Source of the DNA: Paracamarosporium sp. OC-R06-R3
Lineage: Eukaryota > Ascomycota > Dothideomycetes > Pleosporales > Didymosphaeriaceae
Length of the DNA: 64,000 nucleotides
Direction: 5' to 3'
Assembly (NCBI GenBank): GCA_019828545.1
Contig: JACVRA010000149.1
Location: 62,001 to 126,000 of the forward strand
Of the stretch, positions 54,374 to 64,000 are shown piece after piece. The notes below the pieces were generated by a model, which worked only from the letters and a program-made list of their open reading frames with translations, was not told the DNA's origin and searched no databases. The position numbers and the translations under genes were made by a program. Position 1 is the stretch's first letter, and every line of letters begins with the position of its first letter.

Positions 54374-55234
54374 ATGTGTCTTCTCGCTTTCTTAACCACA
54401 CTGTGGCATCTACTTCTCTTTGCTTCCGCCTCTCCCACTTCTATCTCTCCATTCTCAACCGATTTTGCTTCCACCCACAACCCCGACACGAATGCCAGCA
54501 CTGCTGATCTCGCTGGCGGCCTCTATGCGTGCGATGGCGACAATTTCACCGGTCGCTGCTTCTGGAATCCCCCCGAACAGATGAGGGCATGTGCACTTAT
54601 TCTTATCGGGAATCCTAGCGAAGGAAAGGCATACAAACCTCGGTCACTCGGTCCAGATAAGGGAGGTCACTGCGATGTATTCAAAGGGAAGATATGCAAC
54701 GACCAGAATTTCGTTAAGCGCATACAGTGGCCTGGTGTGAGGAGTCCTGCTGAACTTCCTGCTTGGGATACGATTCGGTGCTATTCTATTGTGGATCAGG
54801 CCTCTTCACACGAGTCCGCAGCAGTGGAGCTTATGAATCAGTCCGAAGACATTCCTGTGACAGTCCTTTATTCAGACACCGATGTTCAAGCCGCACCCGT
54901 CCATGACCCTCAGCCAGGCGGTCTCTACTTCTGCTATGAGGATGATTACACCGGCACTTGCAATTGGCTGGATGCTGAGTTCATGAAGCAGTGCGTAAGG
55001 CTAGAAGCGAGGATTTTCAACAAGGATAATACATTTAGAGAGACTACAGTCCCGAAATCGCTCAAAACTGATGCTGGCGGGACGTGCGATCTTTACAAGA
55101 GCGATGGCAAGGGCAACACATGCAACTATCACACTTGGACCGATTCAATAAATTCCGAAGGCTCGACAGGACGCCAACTACCGGCCTATGACTGGATTAG
55201 CTGCTGTCCTGGGAGCAAGGCGTGCCACGCCTAA
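54374..55234 (+). CDS. Secreted protein with two cysteine-rich repeats
   Basis: 286 residues, one exon from ATG 54374; upstream the frame opens only with TTG. A clear signal peptide (MCLLAFLTTLWHLLLFASAS) is followed by a short Ser/Thr/Asn stretch. Two homologous repeats then follow: GGLYACDGDNFTGRCFW (about residues 47-63) and GGLYFCYEDDYTGTCNW (about 182-198). Each has six cysteines in the same order: LYxC, TGxCxW, a cysteine after the MRA/MKQ motif, GGxCD, a cysteine in the following loop, and one in a WDTIRC/YDWISC end motif. The GLYxC-x(5)-GxC pattern resembles crystallin-like beta-sandwich folds, but I cannot name a family. There is no GPI signal or obvious enzyme motif. Candidate cell-wall, antimicrobial or effector protein; function unknown. 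Confidence 0.75.
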   Translation: MCLLAFLTTLWHLLLFASASPTSISPFSTDFASTHNPDTNASTADLAGGLYACDGDNFTGRCFWNPPEQMRACALILIGNPSEGKAYKPRSLGPDKGGHCDVFKGKICNDQNFVKRIQWPGVRSPAELPAWDTIRCYSIVDQASSHESAAVELMNQSEDIPVTVLYSDTDVQAAPVHDPQPGGLYFCYEDDYTGTCNWLDAEFMKQCVRLEARIFNKDNTFRETTVPKSLKTDAGGTCDLYKSDGKGNTCNYHTWTDSINSEGSTGRQLPAYDWISCCPGSKACHA

Positions 55235-56853
55235 TCTATCAGAGCGCTCCATAGTGGTCTTGACAGGGCATAGGGGGAGAGCGTTGAGCAGCTCATGGCG
55301 ATCTCTTCTGCCGTTCCTTCCCTCAACTACTGGGTTACATTAGGTGTTATGAAGGTAGTTGGTCAGGTTCATGATCAAATTCCATCGAAGTATCTTGTCA
55401 CTAGATCTGACTGGATCTCAGCATAACAATATCATTGTGGTTCACTACCTTTACAAGCACCTTTGGCGAGTAGAATTCTTTGTGAAGTCTTATAGCACCT
55501 TACCACGCAATTGAAGTCTACAGAATGCACCACCCAGTTTTGACATATGGAATATCTCTCCTGTCGTGTCTTATGGACACCAGCATGTCCAAAAACAGAT
55601 CATGAGGTCTTGCGGCCTCCAAAGACCGAGTTCTGAATTTTGTACCTATTCGACGAAGAAAACTCACGTAGCAGGTACAACTAGCTAGGACACGCAAGAT
55701 ACCTCACGGTAAGATAAAAGCCTTTGTGCAGAAAAATACATTGCTGAGGACGTCGCAAGGTGGGTGATCATTAAGTCTTTGTGGAACTGTCTACAAGGTT
55801 GAGCACAGCTGTCTCTTCGTCGGCGCTAAAGATTGCAGTGCAAAAACCCTCTAACGCATATGGAAATTCACAGTGACGATCACTGCGTCCTTTCGCATGA
55901 AGGAGTTACTCCTCCGGCCTTGCATGCGGCTCGCAGATGGCTGTTCAATCAGGCTTTAACGCGTGAGACGTGGTCCAGATATCATGTGACCTAGTGATCA
56001 GACATGCCTGTTCAGTACCATCCTGATCCTAAAGTGTGGCTGAGTGTTCCCTGTACCACTGGAATGTCAGCCCCGTCGAAAGGTTCTGTAACTGTATAGC
56101 TTAGATCTTGTCTCAGAAGCTTGTTCAGCAGAGATGAACGAATGTGTTGGCATTGCTCCTGTGACATTTTATTCGAAATAAGCCCATTTAATTTAGAGTA
56201 TCACAATCTGACGTGGCATCTGCACGACTGCGCACTCTGTTGATGAAATGGCTTGCCTAGAAGTGTCCAAAAAAGAAACATGCGACGATATACAAGGTTA
56301 TCTCAACGAATCCGGCGTATCTATGTCATAGGCCTGGACCTGCTAGTAACGCCAACTTCTGTCACTGTTCTGTATGCAAACTAAAATCTTCAGAGTACAA
56401 GAGTAAAGGTGTCTCGTTCTTGTTGTGATGAAGCGCAGTTCGGAGCGGTCGGATGATTTCCGGAAGTATAACTCGAAGTGGGGTTTAATTGGAAGCAGGT
56501 AACAGTGCATTCCCCAGTCTATGAAAATAGGTTGCAAATAAGATGGTTAAGGTAGATTGTATGAGAACATTGAAGCCAAACGAAGAAAGAATGTGAGGCT
56601 GTGACGGCTCTCTAGCGCACCCCTGTTCCGTCATAGCCCCGTCTCCACTCAGATCCGCGCATCAGCCCTCCGCAAGCTCCCCCCACGCATTGTTAGTTCT
56701 CGACATCTAGGAATAGCCAGCCATGCGTCACACTCCGAGATGCCCTTAAATTTGATACATGCCTGCTCACCTTATTAATACGGCCCTCCATCTCTACTTC
56801 CGTCCTCCCACGCGTCGTCAGGAGCTCCCTTGGAGCTTCCCACGGCAGGCGCC
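55235..56853. other. Gene-free 1.6-kb region
   Basis: Between the secreted-protein gene and EXO70, both on the plus strand. No open frame with family features, no repeat noticed. The last 200 bp is the EXO70 promoter and leader. Confidence 0.4.
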
Positions 56854-58887
56854 ATGGTCGGCCCACGCAAAGGCGCCTTCGCCGAGGAGGCCGCAGAGGT
56901 CGAGGTCCTCGAAGCGAACATTGACAAGATGAAGACCTTGACAAAGAAGATACAGGCCTCTCGGAACAGGCTGGAGACGAGCGGCAAGGCAATGAACGAA
57001 GCCATGGCGCCCATCTACGGGAATACGGCGAAGCTGCAGACAACGAACCGCAGTATGTGGAACGGCAGACCTACACTGAGCGAAGGCTGACACGAATGCA
57101 GACATCGATAGAATCCTTGACGCGATTGATAAGCTACGAGCACCTCTAGACCAGTCCAACCGGGAAGACCGCATCATAAACAAGGGGTACGTTGGGCTAG
57201 ACAGGACCTTCACGGTGTGCTAACATACGCAGCCTTCGAAACGTTGACCTTCAAGATTACATCGCCTCCCTCGGCCGCACTAGCCAGTCCCTTGCAGAAC
57301 TCAGGCGCACAAACATGCGCGCAAACCAACAAGCCGTTGCCGAAATGAGTGCTCTATTGAAGCGCGGACTAAGGGAATTGGAGGATGCATTCAGAGAGAT
57401 CCTGCGCGATAGCTGCAGACAAACTGTCGTGCCACTGGAATATGTCATGAAGAGTATGGACCCTACTTCTAGGCCAAAATCCTGTGCTCACGTCTATAGA
57501 CAATCCATTCCCCACAATACCGCAAGAACAGCTATCAACGTTACGCCTCATCAACACCCACATCTCCAATACCTTCGCTCAGATATCGCAATCCGACGTA
57601 CGCGAAACACCTACGCAAAAGATATATGCAGAGATTAGAGGCGAATACGTGACTAGATCTCTACAGGACTTGTCCGCAGCATCGATCAATACGGCTAAGA
57701 AGGTGACTGCGGATGCCATCTACCGAAAAGGCACGAACGGAATCGGCATATATGCTCAGGGTATGGAAGGTCTCTTTGTCGCCGAGTACGACAACATTAC
57801 CAACATCTTTCCCCGCGATGAGTGGACATCAGTTTGCGGAGCGACGTGCAGTGCACCGCTTGCAGATTTCACTAAGACGTTGCGTGAGCTTAATGGCCAC
57901 ATCCAGAGGAATCTGATGACGGACTGCTTTCTGGGATACGAGATTGTCGACATCGCATCCAGACTCTCGATGCGATTGGAGCAGAGGATGTCTGCGTTGA
58001 GACGACCTATTCAAGACAGCATAAAGCCTATACGTGAGACTTCGAAAGCATCGATGAACAAATTACTAGAGGACACAAGGGCACGGATCCAAACGCTCGT
58101 TGCCCTTCCCATGGACGGTGCAGCTGTGCCTGTGACAACGGCGACCATGACCCGACTGCAGGAGATGACCAACTACCTGAGCCCCATCAGTTCTATTCTG
58201 GCATCGCTGGGCGATGGAGGGTGGAAGTCGAGTGCGGCTACTGGTTCGTCCTCATCGCTCCCGTTGGACGTCGGCCCGGATGGACAGAGATTATTTGAGC
58301 ACTACGCCTCCGACACGATCGAAACTTTGCTACAGAATCTAGACGGTAAATCCCGAGCGCTGATGAAGAACAAGAGCTTACAAGGAGTGTTCCTGAGCAA
58401 CAATGCTGCGATCGTGGAGCGCATGATTCGATCGTCGGAACTGGCACCGTTGATGGAAGATTATATGCAGAAAAAACTGGAGCCGTGGAAGAAGAAGGCA
58501 TCATCCTGGTATCTGGAAGCGTGGCGAGAACCGTCAGGCTATCTGCTCGATGTCCAGTATACGAACCGCAAAGAGCGGCCGCACTCCAGCAGCGCAGGCA
58601 GCGCAGATTCAGTGGCCATCGTGAAGGCGCTTGGCTCGAAGGACAAGGATGCGATCAAAGAAAAATTCAAGAGCTTCAACACAAGCTTCGAAGAACTGTC
58701 CCAACGACACAAGTCATACAAGATGGAGCGCGAGGTGCGGATGCATCTAGGCAAAGAGGTGCAGAACATCATGGAGCCTTTATACAGCCGCTTCTGGGAC
58801 AGATATCACGAAATCGACAAGGGCAAGGGCAAGTACGTCAAGTACAGCAAGGTGGAGCTGGGACAGGCTCTGTCTGGACTGTCGTGA
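56854..58887 (+). CDS. exo70: Exocyst complex subunit EXO70
   Basis: Exocyst subunit that binds PI(4,5)P2 and Rho GTPases and marks sites of exocytosis at the plasma membrane. Four exons, 56854-57052, 57102-57186, 57233-57453 and 57500-58887, give 630 residues, the usual fungal length. Splicing creates a continuous N-terminal coiled coil, from [20 protein letters not shown] through [17 protein letters not shown]. The helical rod follows, with [20 protein letters not shown] and [20 protein letters not shown] at the end, the conserved basic lipid-binding C-terminal segment. All introns are GT-AG. It lies about 8.4 kb from SEC5, another subunit of the same complex, on the opposite strand. Confidence 0.92.
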
Positions 58888-59816
58888 AGCGGGCGGTGGT
58901 TGTGGCGTTGGGCGTGGCTTTTGCAGAATACCCTGGGTTTCAGCCTTCAGGCTGGTAGTTGGATAATGCGCTGGATAATTGGAAACTTGGAAGCCGGTGC
59001 GGCACGTGTCGCATTGGATACGGCTGCGTTGCTTGGCGGAGAGCGGCGCAGTGGTGCCACGATAGCCGTTGATGTCTGTTTTCTGCAAGTTCTGCAAGTA
59101 ATACACAGTAGCAGTGGCAGCCTCGCAGCCGTACACAGAGCAATGGCCAAGCTCAGCCGGGGCAACGCCAGGCTTCGGGCAATTTAGCTATCCAAATTTC
59201 GCAGCCTCGCTTGTGCACGTGATACGTCCCTATCCGGGCAGGGACGCTACGCGACAGCTTCGTGCTGCAGCTGCGGAACAGCGCACAGAACCGAACACAC
59301 ACAACAGAAAGCTGTCAATTGCCCTCCGCACCCGTCTTCCTCTTCTGCCACTTGCTCTGCGTCTTCTATACCCACTCTTTACGCTGCGACCGGTGCTGCG
59401 CGGCTTGCGGGGAATTTAAGCTAGCGCCCAGTGCTCCAACGCTGCTACCAATCCCTGTGCGGACCCCTTTCCTCAAGCTCCAGGAGCGCACCACGCCTTC
59501 TCCAGCACAACAGCAGACTCTACTGCACCACGCCATCGCCGTCCGCCCCCCGACGTCGACTGCTCTACTCGGCTGCTTTGCGTGCATCCATCGCCCAGCA
59601 AGCATACCTACCTCTGACTGGTACGCCGCCGCCCGACCTCCGTCCCGACATTTTTCTCCAGGTTTCGGCCTGGCGCTCGTGTCGCACCTCCGTCGTGTTT
59701 CGCTCTCTCAGCAGGGCGCCCCGTCGACCATTGAAGCTTGTGCTGACCTGAAGCCTCGCCCTGCAGGAGTCTCTCCTTGATCACACCATCTCTGCGTTCG
59801 CCGTCCACCGTCCACC
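58888..59816. other. Intergenic: EXO70 3' region and septin leader
   Basis: From about 59320 to 59816 the plus strand is CT-rich, typical of a fungal promoter and 5' leader. No gene recognised. Confidence 0.45.
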
Positions 59817-61518
59817 ATGGGTAAGGAGATTCCTCCTATTCGAGCATCTGTACCAGCCATTGTGCTACCCATCACCGCGCCGAGGCGTTCCTTCACACGG
59901 CGGCGCGATTGTTCCAGCATGCAGTCGCCCCGAAGCGAGCGTGGCTGCGTTGACATCGCTGCCCCGCAAACGCACCGCGCCTCCAGCTGTCAACACCCGC
60001 CAAATGTCAACACTCGCTAACATGCACCCAGCATCCAACGGCGCGTCTCCGACTATCCCTACGCGTGCGTCCCCGTCGCCGCCCACCTCGGCTGGTTCGA
60101 ACCTCGTCGAACAGATGAATGCGGTGCACAGCCAGCAGGCCTCGGCCCCGGCTCCCACAACGATCTCGTCGAAAGACCCCAAGGCTGCTGCTGCAGCTGC
60201 GAGCGATATGAACATCGTCCGCAGGAAGCTTACGGGATACGTTGGTTTTGCCAACTTGCCCAACCAATGGCACCGCAAGAGTGTGCGCAAAGGGTTCAAC
60301 TTCAACGTCATGGTAGTCGGTGCGTACATGCAAGCCTTGACAAGTGGAGCCCATGTCTAACGTGTTTCTCAGGCGAGTCTGGCCTCGGCAAGTCCACGCT
60401 GGTGAACACTCTTTTCAACACGTCCCTTTACCCGCCCAAGGAGCGCAAGCCTCCAAGTCTTGATATCTCAAAGACTGTGGCAATCCAGTCGATCAGCGCC
60501 GATATCGAAGAGAATGGTGTGCGTCTAAGACTGACCGTTGTCGATACTCCCGGCTTTGGTGATTACATCAACAACGACGAGTCCTGGGACCCCATTGTTA
60601 AGAACATTGAGCAACGATTTGACGCCTACCTGGACCAGGAGAACAAGGTGAACCGCATGAACATTGTGGACAACCGTATCCACGCCGTCGTATTCTTCAT
60701 TCAACCCACTGGTCACTCGTTGAAGCCTCTCGATGTCGAGGTTATGAAGAAGCTGCATACCAAGGTCAACTTGATCCCGGTCATTGCCAAGGCAGATACC
60801 CTGACCGACGAGGAAATTGCGGCGTTCAAGGCCAGGGTATGTGAGACTAATCATCTGTCTGCTCTGCTCTAACAAGTTCTAGATCCTTGCGGACATCGAA
60901 TACAACAAGATTCAGATCTTCGAGGGCCCTCGCTATGAGCTCGACGATGAGGAGACGATCGCAGAGAACGCGGAAATCATGTCCAAGGTGCCTTTCGCCG
61001 TTGTCGGCGCTAATGCTGAGGTCAGCACTGCCGATGGCCGCAAGGTCCGTGGGCGCCGATACCCTTGGGGTGTTATCGAAGTCGACAACGAGGAGCACTG
61101 CGACTTTGTCAAGCTGCGCCAGATGCTCATCCGCACACACATGGAGGAGCTCAAGGAACACACCAACAACCAGCTGTACGAGAACTACCGTTCCGACAAG
61201 CTTACTGCGATGGGTGTCCAGCAGGACTCCAGCGTGTTCAAGGAGATCAACCCGGCAGTCAAGCAGGAGGAGGAGCGCTCGCTACACGAGGCCAAGCTCG
61301 CCAAGATGGAGATGGAGATGAAGATGGTCTTCCAGCAGAAGGTGGCAGAGAAGGAGAGCAAGCTGCGACAGAGCGAAGAAGAGCTGTACGCCCGACACAG
61401 GGAGATGAAGGAGCAACTGGAACGGCAACGACAGGAGCTGGAGGAGAAGAAGACGCGCATTGAGCAGGGACGGCCTCTCGAAAAGGAGACCAAGAGGAAG
61501 GGTTTCTCGCTCCGTTAA
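59817..61518 (+). CDS. cdc3: Septin, CDC3/AspB type
   Basis: GTP-binding septin that assembles into filaments and rings at septa, branch sites and hyphal tips. The preferred model has four exons: 59817-59820 (just ATGG), 59987-60319, 60373-60836 and 60883-61518, giving 478 residues and the start [20 protein letters not shown]. The tiny first exon is favoured because caccATGG is followed directly by a GTAAGG donor, and without splicing this first ATG would open a 67-codon frame overlapping the next ATG (60004), the alternative start. An Ala/Ser/Pro-rich N-terminus leads to [20 protein letters not shown], the G1 loop [10 protein letters not shown]3 DTPGFGD, G4 AKAD, the septin unique element [19 protein letters not shown], and a C-terminal coiled coil of about 100 residues. 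Strong similarity to Aspergillus AspB places it in the Cdc3 group. Confidence 0.9.
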
Positions 61519-62553
61519 GAGCTTGGGTTCTGATGACGACGGAGGGTACGCTCTCCTCACCTTCCTCACGACTCTTGCAGCGGAAAACTCCGAAAAGCCT
61601 CTTCTCCCTTCTTTCATCCTATTTATCAGACCTTGTAATTTGCGCTCGGTCGCCGACACCACAGGTGCTGCCGGCGACAGATAATACACGGTGGAGCGGT
61701 CCTCGGAGGGCGATAGAAGGACCAAGCGGTGTCGTTTCATTGGTTTAGCTTGCTTCGGTTGTTGATTGATACCAGCAGCATTGCGCTCCTTCGGCTTTTC
61801 CCTTTCTCCTTACGATACTTTTCTATTATTTAGTAGATGGGCAGATGTAGTTTTGGGTGGCGTGGGCAGGAGCTTCGTTTCATGTATTCTACAGATCATC
61901 CTAGTAGCGAAATGGTTTCATTTGTGCGATGGGTGTTCTAATTATGACGACGAGTGACATATGGTTCGCGTAGGAGAAGGCGCAGGAAAAGCACATGGGA
62001 CGCTGGCGCGGCTGAGGGTGATCGCCAGGGTGCGTGGCCTGTGCTCCTCTAGCGACGAGCGAGCGGGCGTGAAGCATTTCGTCACCAACCCAGAGGCCGA
62101 ATTTCTGGTTTCCCTGCCTTGCCGGCGCTACGTACAGCCCCATATAGCCTTACCCCTCCTCCTCCCCTCGAGCAACACACCACACGTTGCTACCGAATTC
62201 CCTCGAGCCTGCAGCTTCTTCGACCTTGGTTCAAGGTACCCCGCCGGTAAGTGCCCGCCGCAGTCACGCACCGACCGCGTCATCGGATCGGGTTGTGTCA
62301 AACGACCAGCCCGGTCGCCAGCAAACAGCTCTGCCCTCTGGACACATTGCACTTTTCGCCTTGTCCGTCCTTCCCGCCAGGCACCAGCGACTGTTGCGCA
62401 GCTTCTGCGAGCTTCAAGTTCACCGTCGACCCCGCGCATTGACCTCGGGACCTGCCACCTCTGCTAGACAAAGAGCTCCGCTGACGCACAAACTGCTCGC
62501 TCTAGACCCCACACACACGACACCGAAATCACTGCATACGATCAACGTCAACC
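61519..62553. other. Intergenic: septin 3' region and POM33 promoter
   Basis: 1 kb. The last 200 bp is CT- and CA-rich leader sequence. No gene recognised. Confidence 0.4.
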
Positions 62554-63595
62554 ATGGCTCCCCCACCACCCGCCTCGTTGCCTTTAGGCCAGCGCCTCGC
62601 CGCTCTTGCGCAGACACTGCAGTTTGCATGGTTCGCCGGCCATGTCACGCTGTTGCTGTCGACATTCCGCTACAGCTTGTCGTACATCACCTTCAACTCG
62701 GCCTCGAGATGGGCCGCCTTTTCATACCGCACCGCCTTCTTGTCTGCGTGCGTCACGTATGGTATTGTTGTCTACAAGGCATACCGCGCTCGCGTCAGGC
62801 AGGGGAAGCAGGGCGGCATTCTGTCGTTGGCAACCGACGAGAACGTGCAGTACTTGAGTAAGTCCCCAAACAAATCTTTACAGCGGGTGTCGGAAGAGAC
62901 GAGATACCTCCTCCCAAATGCACCTTCAGCTTGTGTTCAATCGGTGTCCGTATTGTACATATTGGACCCACACAGAAGGGATCCGTTCGCGAGCGTGTCG
63001 CGTGTATTTCGTTACTCGCTGTAATCAGTTTGGTGAATTAGTAGGCTAACCTTTCCCAGTCATGGCTCTCATCTGGCTCTTCTCTCGCCAGATCCCTCTG
63101 GCCGTCCTACCTTTCGCCGTCTACTCAGTGTTCCACGTCGCTACCTATGTACGTTCTAACTTGCTGCCGACCATCCAGCCCCCGCCTGCTGGCGCTCAAC
63201 CCGGCGCCAAGAGCCAATCAGGCTTGTCCGATGCCATTGGCAAGTTCGTGAAGGAGTACTACGACGGCAGCATGACTCTTGTTGCTATCCTCGAGATTGC
63301 GCTGTGGTTCCGCGTCTTCGGCTCTGCCCTTCTCTTCCAGAAGGGCTCATGGATCCTGATCGTCGTGTACACCGTCTTCTTCCGTGCTCGGTACGCGCAA
63401 AGCACCTTCGTCCAGGGTGCCATTACGCAGCTCACCGCTCGCATTGATGCCCAGCTTGCCAACCAGAGCACACCTCCGGTCGCCCGCCAAGGTTGGGGCA
63501 CCTTCAAGAACGTTATCAAGCAAGCGGCCGACGCAACCGACATCCGCAAGTATGTCAGTGGACAGCAGCCAGCCGTTCCCAAGAAGACGCACTAA
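62554..63595 (+). CDS. POM33/TMEM33-family membrane protein
   Basis: Integral ER/nuclear-envelope protein of the Pom33-Per33/TMEM33 family, which in yeast associates with nuclear pores and ER-shaping proteins. Two exons, 62554-62857 and 63060-63595, separated by a 202-nt GT-AG intron, give 279 residues. The start codon has a good context (accATGG). Splicing joins ENVQYL to IMALIWLFSRQIPLAVLPFA. Hydrophobic segments include QFAWFAGHVTLLLSTF, SYRTAFLSACVTYGIVVY, WLFSRQIPLAVLPFAVYSVF and WILIVVYTVFF, followed by an amphipathic C-terminal half (GWGTFKNVIKQAADATDIRK) and a basic tail, as in the family. The intron is long for this genome and might contain an additional exon. Confidence 0.82.
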
Positions 63596-64000
63596 ATGCG
63601 CGTCGAAGAGCACAGCGACGGTCCATCTCCGTGTTTCAAGATGACAATGTGAGATACAGGGAGATTCTCGGACTGGGAACGTAAACGCCGGAGTGGGGAG
63701 TTTGAACAGGAAAGATGACGACGAGCGTAGACCACTTTGAGTGGTGGCGTTGGCTTAATGCTCCGCTAATGCACAGACGATTGTGAACTCATGGGTATGT
63801 GTTATGAGCGCTTTTAGCTGGATAGACAGGTCACGATGGGAAGGGGGGAATGGTCTTTTTTAAAATCGAGGAGGGACAGGCTTGTGTAGCCAAGGTAGTT
63901 GATTTAGTCTCTCCCGTATGACGATGCTTATGTTACTACTCGGCACGGGTAGTATGGCGTTATTTGCATTCATGAATCGACGCGCGCTTTCCTGATCCTT
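63596..64000. other. Window end: POM33 3' region
   Basis: 405 bp of presumed 3' UTR and downstream sequence. Nothing else recognised before the window ends. Confidence 0.4.

Overview
The window is chromosomal DNA of a filamentous ascomycete (Pezizomycotina; a Dothideomycete is my guess, not shown). Genes carry short GT-AG introns (about 45-70 nt, a few longer), leaders are pyrimidine-rich, and the gene content (class VI-type chitin synthase, UstYa-family protein, AflR/AflJ-type regulators, non-reducing polyketide synthase) is typical of that group. Coordinates given for spliced genes are outer limits; exon limits are in the evidence text, and each exon model was checked for reading-frame closure by hand.

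Left flank (1-12.3 kb) is housekeeping: the nonsense-mediated decay factor UPF2 (minus), a chitin synthase (plus), and a mitochondrial L-2-hydroxyglutarate dehydrogenase-like enzyme (plus). Right flank (45.2-64 kb) is also housekeeping and rich in polarity and septation genes: exocyst SEC5 (minus), a phosphatase-fold protein with a degenerate active site (minus), a PlaA-like cytosolic phospholipase A2 (minus), a secreted protein built from two cysteine-rich repeats (plus), exocyst EXO70 (plus), septin CDC3/AspB (plus) and a POM33/TMEM33-type membrane protein (plus).

Between them, about 12.4-43.9 kb, lies an aromatic polyketide gene cluster of some fifteen genes: a UstYa-family protein, a Zn2Cys6 regulator, an MFS exporter, two FAD monooxygenases, a DUF4267 membrane protein, a divergent AflJ-like/AflR-like regulator pair, a HypC-like anthrone oxygenase (DUF1772), a questin-oxidase-like Baeyer-Villiger enzyme (DUF4243), a SAM methyltransferase, an NmrA-like reductase, a scytalone-dehydratase-like enzyme, a Ver-1/T4HN-reductase-like SDR, and a seven-exon non-reducing PKS (SAT-KS-AT-PT-ACP-ACP-TE, 2198 residues). 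The tailoring set matches the monodictyphenone (mdp) and aflatoxin/sterigmatocystin toolkits: anthrone to anthraquinone, reductive deoxygenation by SDR plus dehydratase, then oxidative ring cleavage. It differs from mdp in having a PKS with its own thioesterase and no separate metallo-beta-lactamase thioesterase, and from the aflatoxin type in having no fatty acid synthase genes. The PKS starter-unit domain has lost its catalytic cysteine. I therefore infer an acetate- or malonate-primed anthraquinone-derived benzophenone or xanthone, possibly with a further UstYa-catalysed step. The exact product cannot be read from the sequence.

The cluster's intergenic DNA is unusual: a CCGGCGG-type GC motif recurs in several promoters, two related inverted-repeat (MITE-like) elements flank the SDR gene, and several promoters hold short tandem or inverted repeats.
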